13,870 bases of DNA from Sulfurovum sp. (GCA_020726085.1 DYTG01000033.1:1639-15508); one strand, 5' to 3'. Shown: positions 6,484 through 13,705, numbered from the stretch's first letter. The notes: generated by a model not told the origin, from the sequence alone. Numbers and translations are program-made.

Positions 6484-6512
6484 TTGGATTAGGGTTATTT
6501 TAGATTGGATTA
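6484..6512 (-). promoter_or_regulatory. Two direct repeats upstream of the glcF-like promoter
   Basis: TTGGATTA occurs at 6484-6491 and again at 6505-6512 on the + strand (TAATCCAA on the minus strand). The start-to-start distance is 21 bp, two helical turns, and the pair flanks the expected -35 region of the minus-strand promoter. This spacing is what a tandem-binding activator or repressor would use. No regulator can be named. Confidence 0.3.
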
Positions 6513-6532
6513 ATTTTCTTTTTGCACTGCCT

Positions 6533-6564
6533 TTAACACCCAATTAACACTTCTACTCTATAAT
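6533..6564 (+). promoter_or_regulatory. Direct-repeat operator plus -10 box
   Basis: TTAACAC at 6533-6539 and again at 6544-6550, start-to-start 11 bp, then a perfect TATAAT at 6559-6564. Heptamer direct repeats 11 bp apart over the -35 region are the usual form of OmpR/PhoB-type response-regulator boxes. The match to any particular regulator is not known. The promoter points towards the terminator at 6618-6660. Confidence 0.45.
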
Positions 6565-6570
6565 GCCACT

Positions 6571-6660
6571 ACCCCAAAAAATTTTATGCGACACACTAAA
6601 CTTCCCTTGAATTTTTCTTAGCGAGACTCTCCCCAAAAGCCTCGCTAAAGTCCTCTTTTT
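6571..6660 (+). ncRNA. Putative small RNA of about 90 nt
   Basis: A perfect -10 box (6559-6564) predicts a start near 6571, and a strong terminator ends at about 6660, leaving about 90 nt with no sizeable gene. The only reading frame inside is an 11-codon ATG 6586-6621 without a ribosome binding site, which runs into the terminator stem. The 5' part is A/U-rich and unstructured, a common layout for base-pairing regulators. Alternatively this is the leader of a gene since deleted, the neighbouring histidine-kinase remnant being another sign of decay. Confidence 0.4.
6618..6660 (+). terminator. Intrinsic terminator
   Basis: TTAGCGAG (6618-6625) and CTCGCTAA (6641-6648) form a perfect 8-bp stem with a 15-nt loop, followed by AGTCCTC and five T (6656-6660). 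On the minus strand the same stem is followed by GAAAAATTC, so it works best in the + direction. No annotated + gene lies upstream, only the promoter at 6559-6564. Confidence 0.6.
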
Positions 6661-6837
6661 ATATAATACAACCAACAAAATAAAACAATAGATGACTTTA
6701 AAAAGTTAAAGATAAAATTAAGGGTTAATGTGCATATCCTCATGGCAATGCTACTGTTGTCTTGTCATTTGATAACCGATACCAATCTCACAAAAGTCTC
6801 CTTGCAACTCAAATGGAAACATCAATTTTAATTTGGC

Positions 6838-7155
6838 ATGTCAAATATCATCAAAAACCCTGAAGATAACTTTATCGAAAAAAAGACCCCACGCCCTTTG
6901 ATTGAAATCCATACAACCCAAAGTGAAAATACTCTCATAATTACTCTTTGCGACAACGGCGGAGGAATTGATAGCGATATTCTTAGCCGTATTTTTGACC
7001 CCTACTTTAGCAACAAAAGCGATAGAAACGGCACAGGATTGGGGCTGTATATCTCCAAAATCATCATCGAAGAGCATCGCAAAGGCAAATTGGAAGCCTA
7101 TAATCAAAACGGTGGGGTTTGTTTTAGAATTACTTTAAACGTTACGCTCTCTTAA
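6838..7155 (+). pseudogene. Histidine-kinase remnant: ATP-binding (HATPase_c) domain only
   Basis: The 105-residue frame holds a nearly complete kinase ATP-lid domain: N-box NIIKNPEDNF (3-12; Pro where Ala is usual), G1 box DNGGGID (39-45), F-box IFDPYF (52-57), G2 box GTGLGLYISK (65-74) and a terminal strand GGVCFRITL. It lacks everything a sensor kinase has upstream: sensor, membrane segments and the phospho-accepting His/dimerisation domain. Normally an ELKQV-type stretch precedes the N-box; here an in-frame TAA (6829-6831) does, and there is no ribosome binding site at the ATG. It is therefore most probably the 3' remnant of a deleted sensor kinase. The surviving boxes are well kept, so recent loss or a stand-alone ATPase module are both possible. 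It is convergent with the UbiB-family gene, 9 bp apart. Confidence 0.75.
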
Positions 7156-7164
7156 AAAAAGATT

Positions 7165-8715
7165 TTATTTGTAAATAAGTCGCAAAAACCCAAAAGCAAA
7201 AAGCAAAAGAGCCGCATCTTTGAGGCTCTCATCGTAAAACAAAACAAAAAAACCACCCAAAATCAACCCAAAAGAGATAAGTGTGGGCTTGACGCTGTTT
7301 TTTAACTCTTTGCTAAGCCACTCAATTTGAGCCTTTGAAAGCTCTATGGAGAGACTCCCCTCACTAAGTTTTTTGACAATCACCCGCATATCTTTAGCGA
7401 TAAAGGGTATCTCTTGGATTTGGCTTACAATAGCTTCAAAAATTCCCTCTTTGGCTCCGAGGGCTTTAGGAATATTGGATTGCAAAATGGGCAAAATATC
7501 TTTGATACCGTTGAAATTTGCGATATAAGTAGTCCCCAGTCCCTCAATAATCGCACTCACTCGCAAGATATAAATCGCATCACTGGGGAGCTTAAAGGGC
7601 ATATTACGCATTGATTCAAGTACTTCAAAAGCAAGAAGTTGCATCGATTGGCTTGTGAGGTTGTCGTTGGAGAATATATCAAACATCTTTTGGGTAAAGG
7701 CGACAAGTTGGGCGTTGGGAGCTTCATAAGCGATTGTGCCTAAGCGTTTGTTGGCACTGATGTAGAGTTCGTAATCTTGCGCATTGGCGGCTTTGATAAG
7801 TTCGATAATAGCAATACGTGTCTCATTGGGAACGGCTTTGACCATGCCAAAATCAAGCAACACCAGCGAGCCTTTATCAGTGACGAGTAGATTGCCAGGA
7901 TGGGGATCGGCGTGAAAGTAGCCATTGATAAGCATCTGAGTCGTATAGAAATCAACAAGCTTAGTAATAATGGATTTGAAATCAATCCCTTTGGCTAAAA
8001 TCCTCTCCTTATCATCAAATCGATACCCCTCTTCAAAGCTCATCACAAGGGCATCTTGCGAACAATAGGCTTCGTAGGGAGTGGGAAACGTCACACCGCT
8101 ATCGTGATAGATTTGGCGAAACTTTTGAAGATTGCTTAGCTCGATAGAGAGATTGACCTCCTCTTGAATCATCGTAGCAAACTCCGAAAGTACCGCCTCA
8201 ATGGAGTTTTTGGTGTAGTAAGAAAAGAGCGGACGAAAGAGGCGATTGAAGAAATTGATGATAATAATATCGGCTAATATCTGCTCTTTGATACCCTCCC
8301 GACGCAACTTAACGGCTACTTTTTGCTCCCCCAAATAGGCGATATGGACTTGCCCAATCGAAGCCGAAGCGATAGGGATGGGTTCAAAACTATCAAAAGG
8401 ATTGGTGGGAAATGCTTTAGCAAATATGCGTTCAAATGCTGCATGAGACATAGGCGGAAGTTGGTCGTGGAGATTTTTAAGCTCTTCTAAATACTCTGCA
8501 GAGAAAAAATCCGCCCTTGTAGCAAGGACTTGTGCGAGTTTGATAAAACTTGCCCCCAATTGGATGATAGTAGCTTGAAGCTTTTGGGGCGAAAGGGGTC
8601 CAAAACCCAAAAAACTTGAGCGTTTTTTAATGACCAAAAAGAGCGTAAGCAAAAATGTAAAAACACCGTAAATCCTCCCAAAAGAGTAGAGTCGAAGTTT
8701 TTGGAGCGTTTTTAT
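7165..8715 (-). CDS. ABC1/UbiB-family atypical kinase (AarF/UbiB)
   Basis: Member of the UbiB/ADCK family, membrane-associated atypical kinase/ATPases that support quinone synthesis or lipid traffic. The frame continues upstream of the first TTG (8652) with convincing family sequence (LYSFGRIYGVFTFLLTL), and the only plausible start is ATA 8715-8713, which has GAGGAG five bases upstream and overlaps the phasin stop as ATAA. This gives 516 residues. Landmarks: KLAQ (59-62; the family's KxGQ with Gly replaced by Ala), the alanine-rich nucleotide loop ASASIGQVH (116-124), Lys136 in VAVKL, the catalytic-loop FHADPHPGN (267-275) and DFGM (288-291). Two hydrophobic segments close the protein. A conventional annotation would start at TTG 8652 (495 residues). 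The role in menaquinone synthesis is not proven. Confidence 0.88.
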   Translation of the reverse strand: MKTLQKLRLYSFGRIYGVFTFLLTLFLVIKKRSSFLGFGPLSPQKLQATIIQLGASFIKLAQVLATRADFFSAEYLEELKNLHDQLPPMSHAAFERIFAKAFPTNPFDSFEPIPIASASIGQVHIAYLGEQKVAVKLRREGIKEQILADIIIINFFNRLFRPLFSYYTKNSIEAVLSEFATMIQEEVNLSIELSNLQKFRQIYHDSGVTFPTPYEAYCSQDALVMSFEEGYRFDDKERILAKGIDFKSIITKLVDFYTTQMLINGYFHADPHPGNLLVTDKGSLVLLDFGMVKAVPNETRIAIIELIKAANAQDYELYISANKRLGTIAYEAPNAQLVAFTQKMFDIFSNDNLTSQSMQLLAFEVLESMRNMPFKLPSDAIYILRVSAIIEGLGTTYIANFNGIKDILPILQSNIPKALGAKEGIFEAIVSQIQEIPFIAKDMRVIVKKLSEGSLSIELSKAQIEWLSKELKNSVKPTLISFGLILGGFFVLFYDESLKDAALLLFAFGFLRLIYK

Positions 8716-8975
8716 TGTCGCTCCTCTTTGAGTTTAGCAATATCCTCTTTGGTAGCAATGCCCAATTCATCAATAATTTCTTTGAGCATCTCTTTAAATT
8801 TCTTTTTGAGCTTCTCATCCTCCTCTTTGCCTTTTTGCTCTATCGATTCTAAGAAGCTTTTGGCATCATCGGTTTTGATCTTGCCTTTCTCTTCGAGCTT
8901 TTTAATCTCCTCCTCAACTTTCTCCTTGAACAGTGCCGTAGCACCCATACCTGTATAAAATATCTCTTTGAGCAT
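8712..8975 (-). CDS. Phasin-like coiled-coil protein
   Basis: An 87-residue, highly charged helical protein. A short hydrophobic N-terminus (MLKEIFYTGMGATALFKEKVEEEIKKL in sense: amphipathic and glycine-containing) is followed by a Lys/Glu-rich coiled coil and a C-terminal IDELGIATKEDIAKLKEE segment, typical of the phasin/PHA-granule-associated PhaF-like family, whose members coat lipid or polymer granules or act as small regulators. The ATG 8975-8973 has GGAG seven bases upstream. The stop TAA overlaps the proposed AUA start of the UbiB-family gene, so the two are tightly coupled. No PHA synthase gene is in the window, so a polymer-granule role is not implied. Confidence 0.75.
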   Translation of the reverse strand: MLKEIFYTGMGATALFKEKVEEEIKKLEEKGKIKTDDAKSFLESIEQKGKEEDEKLKKKFKEMLKEIIDELGIATKEDIAKLKEERQ

Positions 8976-9002
8976 GGTTTACTCCTTTATTAAATTTTTA
9001 TA

Positions 9003-9011
9003 ATGATACCA
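9003..9011 (-). promoter_or_regulatory. Possible extended -10 promoter for the phasin-like/UbiB unit
   Basis: On the minus strand TGGTATCAT (9011-9003) is a TGn extension plus TATCAT (5 of 6 consensus), about 28 bp upstream of the ATG. A nearby TTATAAA is an alternative. Weak evidence. Confidence 0.35.
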
Positions 9012-9086
9012 TAGTCATACTCTTTTTGTAGAGTCCTTTTGTAGGGTTATGCCTTTTGTCTGTATTTTTAAATGATAGTAATAGTA

Positions 9087-9109
9087 TGCTATAATACCCC
9101 AAAAAGGAG
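9087..9109 (+). promoter_or_regulatory. Extended -10 promoter and ribosome binding site for the Rpn-family gene
   Basis: TGCTATAAT (9087-9095) is a perfect TGn-TATAAT, followed by AGGAG (9105-9109) eight bases before ATG 9118. If transcription starts near 9102 the leader is about 16 nt, just enough for the ribosome binding site. Confidence 0.65.
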
Positions 9110-9117
9110 CTTAGATT

Positions 9118-10089
9118 ATGCGATTTCTCAATATCCAAACCGATTATGCTTTTAAAAAAGTATTTGGTTCTCATGAATCCAAAAATATACTCAAAAGCTT
9201 TTTAAACGCTACACTTGAACTCCCTTTGCCCATAGTGGATTTGACCATAGAAGACCCCTACAACGTACCCAAACTTCAAGGCATGAAAGAGAGTGCTGTA
9301 GATGTCAAAGCAAGACTTAGTGATAACTCTATTGTCATTGTCGAGATGCAAATCCTTAACCATGATGGCTTTGAGAGTCGCATACTCTATAACGCCGCCA
9401 AAAACTACGCCAATCAGTTAAACAAAAGCAACAAATACACCCTACTCAATCCCGTCATAGCCCTCACCGTTGTCAATTTCAAAATGTTTGACTACCCGCA
9501 CTACAAATCCACCTACAAACTCATCGAAAAGAGCAACTTCACCCACTACAAAGATGATATTCAACTCATCTTTATCGAGCTGCCCAAATTTAATAAACAC
9601 CTTGAAGAGTGCGAGACGATAGAGGAGAAGTGGATAGCTTTCATCAAAGAAGCAAGAGAGCTTAGCATCATACCCCAATCTATAAGCGACCCCGTACTCA
9701 AACAAGCCTTTGAGATAGCTAATACCGCTTCGCTTACCAAAGAAGAGCTAGAGATTCAAGAAAAACGAGAGGAGTTTTTGTACATCCAAAAAAACTCTAT
9801 CGAAAAGGCTCAAAGAGAGGGGTTAGAGAAAGGGTTAGAGGAAGGATTGGAAAAAGGGTTGGTGCAGGGATTGGAAAAAGGGTTGAAGCAGGGGTTAAGG
9901 CAGGGGTTGAAGCAGGGGTTGTTGCAGGGGGCAGAGAAAGGGTTCGTAAAGGGGAGAGATGAAGGTAAAAAAGAGGCAACGCTTCATAATGCCGTTATGA
10001 TGATTAAAGAGTTTGATTTATCTATCGAACAAGTAGCCAATACCCTTAATATCTCAACGGATGAACTAAAAAAGCATTTGGACAACTAA
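9118..10089 (+). CDS. Rpn-family PD-(D/E)XK nuclease with glycine-every-fourth-residue repeats
   Basis: A 323-residue member of the Rpn (recombination-promoting nuclease, PDDEXK 'transposase') family. The N-terminus shows the family opening NIQTDYAFKKVFG, and the nuclease core shows VDVKARL (Asp62) and VEMQ (Glu76-Met-Gln78), the Asp and ExQ elements of a PD-(D/E)XK active site. A linker rich in Glu/Lys leads to residues 235-283, where 13 glycines occur exactly four residues apart (GLEK/GLKQ pattern), encoded by a 12-bp tandem repeat. The C-terminal about 40 residues form a small helical domain shared with the partial paralogue at the right edge. E. coli Rpn proteins are DNA endonucleases that stimulate RecA-independent recombination. 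No terminal inverted repeats are visible, so this is not an IS element. Confidence 0.88.
   Translation: MRFLNIQTDYAFKKVFGSHESKNILKSFLNATLELPLPIVDLTIEDPYNVPKLQGMKESAVDVKARLSDNSIVIVEMQILNHDGFESRILYNAAKNYANQLNKSNKYTLLNPVIALTVVNFKMFDYPHYKSTYKLIEKSNFTHYKDDIQLIFIELPKFNKHLEECETIEEKWIAFIKEARELSIIPQSISDPVLKQAFEIANTASLTKEELEIQEKREEFLYIQKNSIEKAQREGLEKGLEEGLEKGLVQGLEKGLKQGLRQGLKQGLLQGAEKGFVKGRDEGKKEATLHNAVMMIKEFDLSIEQVANTLNISTDELKKHLDN
9820..9966 (+). repeat. 12-bp tandem repeats inside the Rpn-family gene
   Basis: About twelve imperfect 12-bp units of the type GGG-TTR-RAR-MAR encode Gly-Leu-x-Lys/Gln/Glu. Glycine codons fall exactly every 12 bp from 9820 to 9964. Units in the middle (about 9868-9936) are the most alike, while those at both ends have drifted. 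Unit gain or loss keeps the frame and would only change the length of the linker. Confidence 0.85.
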
Positions 10090-10090
10090 A

Positions 10091-10107
10091 GCTACTTTTT
10101 TAGTAGC
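10091..10107. terminator. Hairpin shared by the convergent Rpn and RND genes
   Basis: GCTACT (10091-10096) and AGTAGC (10102-10107) form a 6-bp stem with a T5 loop. It begins one base after the Rpn stop and contains the stop of the RND gene (10100-10102). On the minus strand it is followed by TTTAGTT, a short T-run. It probably serves as a modest bidirectional terminator. Confidence 0.4.
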
Positions 10108-13100
10108 CTTGTGCATGGAGTCGTTTTTGGTTGATGAAGGTGTAGAGTACAGGCAGATAGACGAGGTTGAGAACCGTCCCCCATGCCAGTCCAAATCCTA
10201 GTGAAATAGCAAGAGGTTGGAAGATAACGGCTTGTCCTGTAGGGAAAAAGATAAGCGTTGCTAATCCCATAAGAGTGGTAACGGTTGTAAGCACAATAGG
10301 ACGTAATCTCGACGCTGCTAAGCGGTAAACATCTTGCAAATCTTGGGCGTTTTTGAGGGTTACGATCATAATAATCCCATCGTTGATAACTACTCCTGCT
10401 AGTCCCAGCATCCCAATAAAGGAGGGCATAGAGAGATTAAGCCCCATGATGCCATGACCTATCAAAACCCCCAACATCGAATACGGAATGACGGAGAGCA
10501 TCATTGCCGTCTCTCTAAAAGAGTTGAACATATAGACCAAAGAAAGCATAATAAGCACCATAGCCAAAGCCGTAGCAAACATCATATCACGCTTAAGTTC
10601 ATCTTTTTTCTCTTTTTCGCCTTTGAGTACCACTTTGATACCCTCTTGTGAGAGTGCTTTGAGATCTTCTTGTAGTAGTTGAAGCACCTCACCTCCTGTG
10701 ATAATATCGGCATCAACATTGGCAAAGAGGTAGAAGTTTTTTTGGGCATTGTCCTTGGTAAGCTTCTCAAAGGATTTGACCACTTCAAACAAAACCACCT
10801 CTTTGAGAGCTACGACCGTGCTGTCAACTAGTGTGATTTGAAAATTTTTGAGTGCTTCGAGGCTATCTTTTTGGGTGCTTTCGATCTTGATTTCAAGCAA
10901 ACCTGCCTCATCGAAGGTGTTGGAGTTGATTTTGGAGAGATAGAAATTGGAAAGCAACGCCCCGATAGTAGCCTCATCAAGTCCCAACTGCTCACCGTAA
11001 GCATTGATAGAGAGCTTGATTTCATCAATACCAAATTGAATGTTATCAGTAACACTCACAACCCCCTTGATGGCTTCAACTTTGGCTTTGAGTCCATTGA
11101 TGGCTTGGATAATCTTTTCGTTGTCGTTGGATACCAAACCAATCTCTATATCGGATTTGATGGGCCCTACTTTGCGTTCGACGATGGAGAGATCGACCAA
11201 ATCAAAGCGTTTTTTGAGATCACGTTTTTCCAAAAAGGCTTTGATTTTTTGACCGATTTGCGAAGATTGCTCTTGCCTTATACGCCCCTCTTTATCATAA
11301 TAGAAGCTTAAATAGGGGGTAATAAATCTATCGACGATATTATCGGCTTTGAGTTTGTGAAGCACAATGGTAATATCGCCTACATAGGGGTAGTTTTCGC
11401 TATTACCCGCACTGTCTCTTCTAAATCCCGCTACACCGCCGATGTTTTTGATAGCAAACGCCTCTTTTTGGGTGAGTAGCTCTTTTTGAATCTCTCCCAA
11501 AATGGCGTGGATATCCTCTAGACTTGTATTGACGTTGGCTTTGAATGAGAGATTGATGGTCGTATCGTCAAATTTGGGAAACATTTGGAATTTGCTAAGC
11601 TTCATCCCTACGACTATCAAAAGAGGTACAATAATCATAAAGGTAAACAAAAAGAACTTTTTGTAGTACATATGGAAATGTATCACTTTGCTGTAGAGAC
11701 GATTTGCAGGTTCCCATGAGAGAGTTTTGGCATTGGGTTTGAGCGTATGCGAGGCGTGAATGGGCAAAAAGATAAACGATTCAATAAGCGAAGCTACTAC
11801 TAAAGCCGAAACAGCAATAGGAATGAGCTTAATCACCTCCCCCATCGTCCCACTAATCATAAGTGCAGGAATAAAAGCAAAAATAGTCGTAAGCGAAGCG
11901 ATGGTAACGGGAACCGCTATCTCTTGTGCCCCTTTGATAGTAGCCTCTTTAATATCCATTCCCTCTTCAAGTTTTTGTTGGATATTTTCACTCACTACAA
12001 TGGCATCATCGACGATAATACCCAGAGCAATAAGCACCCCAATAAGCGAAATCATATTGACCGTATAGCCCAAGAGATAGAAATAAAAAGCTCCAATTAC
12101 AAAAGAGGTAGGAATACCCAAAATAATAATAGTAGCCATTCTAAAATTAATCAACCACGCTATCAAAAAGAAGATAACAATAAGTCCAAAGAGGATATTG
12201 GAAATGACGATATTAAGCCTATCTCGAATCTTTTCGGAGTCGTCATCAAAGATAAAGGTTTGGATATTGGGGTTTTGGGCATTGAATTGCATAAGCAACT
12301 TCGTCACATCATCGGCTACCTCTAGGGCATTGCCGTTTTCGTTTTGTTTGACGAGTACACTAAGAGCATTTTGGGAGTTGATTCTAAAAAGCGTTGCCGA
12401 ATCCTCGTAGCGTTTGGTAATAGTGGCTATATCTTTGAGCCGTAGCTGTTTACCTGCGATGTTTATCAATGCCTCACCAAATTTTTGCGAAGAGTTTTTA
12501 CTATTGGCTGTCGAGATGGAATAAAAACCTTTTTGTTTATCTTCAATAAGTCCTACGGGAAAGATATAAGAGAGTTTGGTAATGGCTTTGGTAATAGCAT
12601 CCATGCTTAGTCCATACCCCTCCACCTTTTGGGCATCAACTTTGACATCGTAATAGAGATCGGAATCGCCGTAAATGGTCACTTCGGAGATATTTTTAAG
12701 TATTGAAATTCTATCTTTGAGTTCATTGGCTTTGATTTTGAGGGTATCAGCGGTGAGAGTATCGGACTTTATGACGATATTGAGCAAATCACGCTGGATA
12801 TTAAGTACCCTCACCGTAGGCTCATTCATATCGCTAGGGAGTGTTCGAGAGGCGAGAGTGAGAGCATCTTTGACTTTGTCCAAAGAGTTGTAGGGTTCAA
12901 CACCACGACGAAGCTCCATGACAATTGTAAAACGCCCCGATGTGATAACGCTTGTCATCTCTTCAACATCATCAATATTTTTGAGTTTATCTTCAAGAGG
13001 ATCTACCGCCATTTTGTCCATGACATCCAGCGATGCACCGCTATAAGCCCCCGTAACGATGATTTGATCCAAATCAAAAACAGGAAAAATCTCTTTGGGT

Positions 13101-13201
13101 GTTTTTTGATAGGCATAGATTCCCACCCCAAAAATAAGAACAAAGAGCAGATAGTTGAGTCGAGTATGGAGTACAAAAAATTCTATCAGTTTATGAAACA
13201 T
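10100..13201 (-). CDS. RND-family efflux transporter, inner-membrane permease (AcrB-like)
   Basis: Proton-driven trimeric inner-membrane pump of the resistance-nodulation-division superfamily. At 1033 residues it is full length. TM1 is at about 17-31; a first periplasmic porter loop follows to about 330; TM2-TM6 follow, with TM4 carrying GIIVDDAIVVSEN (Asp398-Asp399, the proton-relay pair equivalent to AcrB D407/D408). A second large periplasmic loop and the C-terminal helices follow (TM10 region around LGLAGVVINDGIIM, without the AcrB Lys940). Such pumps work with a periplasmic adaptor and a TolC-like channel, but neither gene is beside it: rnpB lies upstream in the opposite direction and an Rpn gene downstream. 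The substrate cannot be told. No ribosome binding site is evident before ATG 13201. The minus-strand TATATT at 13254-13249 is a possible -10. Confidence 0.93.
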   Translation of the reverse strand: MFHKLIEFFVLHTRLNYLLFVLIFGVGIYAYQKTPKEIFPVFDLDQIIVTGAYSGASLDVMDKMAVDPLEDKLKNIDDVEEMTSVITSGRFTIVMELRRGVEPYNSLDKVKDALTLASRTLPSDMNEPTVRVLNIQRDLLNIVIKSDTLTADTLKIKANELKDRISILKNISEVTIYGDSDLYYDVKVDAQKVEGYGLSMDAITKAITKLSYIFPVGLIEDKQKGFYSISTANSKNSSQKFGEALINIAGKQLRLKDIATITKRYEDSATLFRINSQNALSVLVKQNENGNALEVADDVTKLLMQFNAQNPNIQTFIFDDDSEKIRDRLNIVISNILFGLIVIFFLIAWLINFRMATIIILGIPTSFVIGAFYFYLLGYTVNMISLIGVLIALGIIVDDAIVVSENIQQKLEEGMDIKEATIKGAQEIAVPVTIASLTTIFAFIPALMISGTMGEVIKLIPIAVSALVVASLIESFIFLPIHASHTLKPNAKTLSWEPANRLYSKVIHFHMYYKKFFLFTFMIIVPLLIVVGMKLSKFQMFPKFDDTTINLSFKANVNTSLEDIHAILGEIQKELLTQKEAFAIKNIGGVAGFRRDSAGNSENYPYVGDITIVLHKLKADNIVDRFITPYLSFYYDKEGRIRQEQSSQIGQKIKAFLEKRDLKKRFDLVDLSIVERKVGPIKSDIEIGLVSNDNEKIIQAINGLKAKVEAIKGVVSVTDNIQFGIDEIKLSINAYGEQLGLDEATIGALLSNFYLSKINSNTFDEAGLLEIKIESTQKDSLEALKNFQITLVDSTVVALKEVVLFEVVKSFEKLTKDNAQKNFYLFANVDADIITGGEVLQLLQEDLKALSQEGIKVVLKGEKEKKDELKRDMMFATALAMVLIMLSLVYMFNSFRETAMMLSVIPYSMLGVLIGHGIMGLNLSMPSFIGMLGLAGVVINDGIIMIVTLKNAQDLQDVYRLAASRLRPIVLTTVTTLMGLATLIFFPTGQAVIFQPLAISLGFGLAWGTVLNLVYLPVLYTFINQKRLHAQGY

Positions 13202-13266
13202 GGGAGTTTAGCCTTTGTCAATTTGGGATATTTTACTTAGAATTGATTAATATAGCTTAAAAAGTG

Positions 13267-13275
13267 TGCTATAAT
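13267..13275 (+). promoter_or_regulatory. rnpB: Extended -10 promoter for rnpB
   Basis: TGCTATAAT (13267-13275), a perfect TGn-TATAAT, placed so that transcription starts at about 13282, just at the 5' strand of the RNase P RNA P1 helix. Confidence 0.75.
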
Positions 13276-13281
13276 TGCACC

Positions 13282-13648
13282 CTAAGGTACAGTGGATGGT
13301 TGCTGGTAGAATTTTTATTATAGAAAATTCTGCGAGAGGAAAGTCTGGGCTACATGTGAGACAAGACTCCATCTAACCGATGGCCAGAGTAATCTGAGGG
13401 CAAGTGCAACAGAAAGCAAACCGCCTGCTTCTATTTAATGCAAATAGGGGCAAGGTAAGGGTGAAACGGTAGAGTAAGAGCCTACCAGTGCCTGTGGTAA
13501 CACGGGTAGCTAGGTAAACCCTGTCTGTAGCAAGAAGTACACGGTAAAAGTCTCACACACTATAGTACTTCGCTTGAGGGCTATGGCAACATAGCTCCTA
13601 GATAAATAACTATCCAAGACAGAACCCAGCTTATAGCTGTGCCTTAGT
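13282..13648 (+). ncRNA. rnpB: RNase P RNA
   Basis: Catalytic RNA of RNase P, which removes the 5' leader of precursor tRNAs together with the RnpA protein. The conserved core is visible: GAGGAAAGTC (13336-13345, P4 5' strand region), the internal GGGCAAGTGCAACAGAAAGC-type segment around 13400-13418, GGTAAGGGTGAAACGGTAG around 13453-13472, and GACAGAACCCAGCTTA (13618-13633, P4 3' strand region). The ends pair perfectly: TAAGGTACAG (13283-13292) with CTGTGCCTTA (13637-13646), a 10-bp P1 with one G-U. P3 is an AT-rich 8-bp stem (AGAATTTT/AAAATTCT). Overall it is the bacterial A-type layout of about 365 nt. Exact ends are inferred from P1 and the promoter. Confidence 0.95.
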
Positions 13649-13681
13649 TAAAACTTCCTAACAATAAAATCCAACAATTAT

Positions 13682-13705
13682 TAATTGACTTTACAATTAT
13701 TTTTT
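13682..13705 (+). terminator. Terminator after rnpB
   Basis: TAATTG (13682-13687) and CAATTA (13694-13699) form a 6-bp AU-rich stem with a 6-nt loop, followed at once by six T (13700-13705). It lies about 35 bp beyond the RNase P RNA 3' end, so a short 3' trailer would need trimming. The AU-only stem makes it weaker than usual. Confidence 0.5.

Larger units (their letters stand above)
6465..6837. other. Intergenic region with two sets of operator-like repeats, a promoter and a terminator
   Basis: No long gene is present. From left to right: the glcF-like promoter (minus) with TTGGATTA repeats, a + strand direct repeat and TATAAT (6533-6564), a short possible RNA ending in a terminator (6618-6660), and about 175 bp of AT-rich sequence leading into a histidine-kinase remnant. 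In frame with the remnant, the codons 6769-6831 are open but end in TAA (6829-6831), nine bases before its ATG. This looks like decayed coding sequence. Confidence 0.5.

Noticed and set aside
6586..6621. 11-codon ATG frame in the putative small RNA
   Set aside because: No ribosome binding site, and the frame runs into the terminator stem; too short to support.
9820..9966. CRISPR array
   Set aside because: The repeats are 12 bp, contiguous and in frame within a coding sequence; there are no spacers.
9118..10089. Insertion sequence
   Set aside because: Rpn-family genes are often labelled transposases, but no terminal inverted repeats or target-site duplications are visible here.
10838..11311. 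157-codon + strand open frame within the RND gene
   Set aside because: Antisense shadow of a continuous, motif-bearing coding sequence.
13216..13221. Perfect TTGACA (minus strand) 14 bp upstream of the RND gene start
   Set aside because: The matching -10 would fall at or just inside the start of the coding sequence, where only TTTCAT is found, so it is likely chance.
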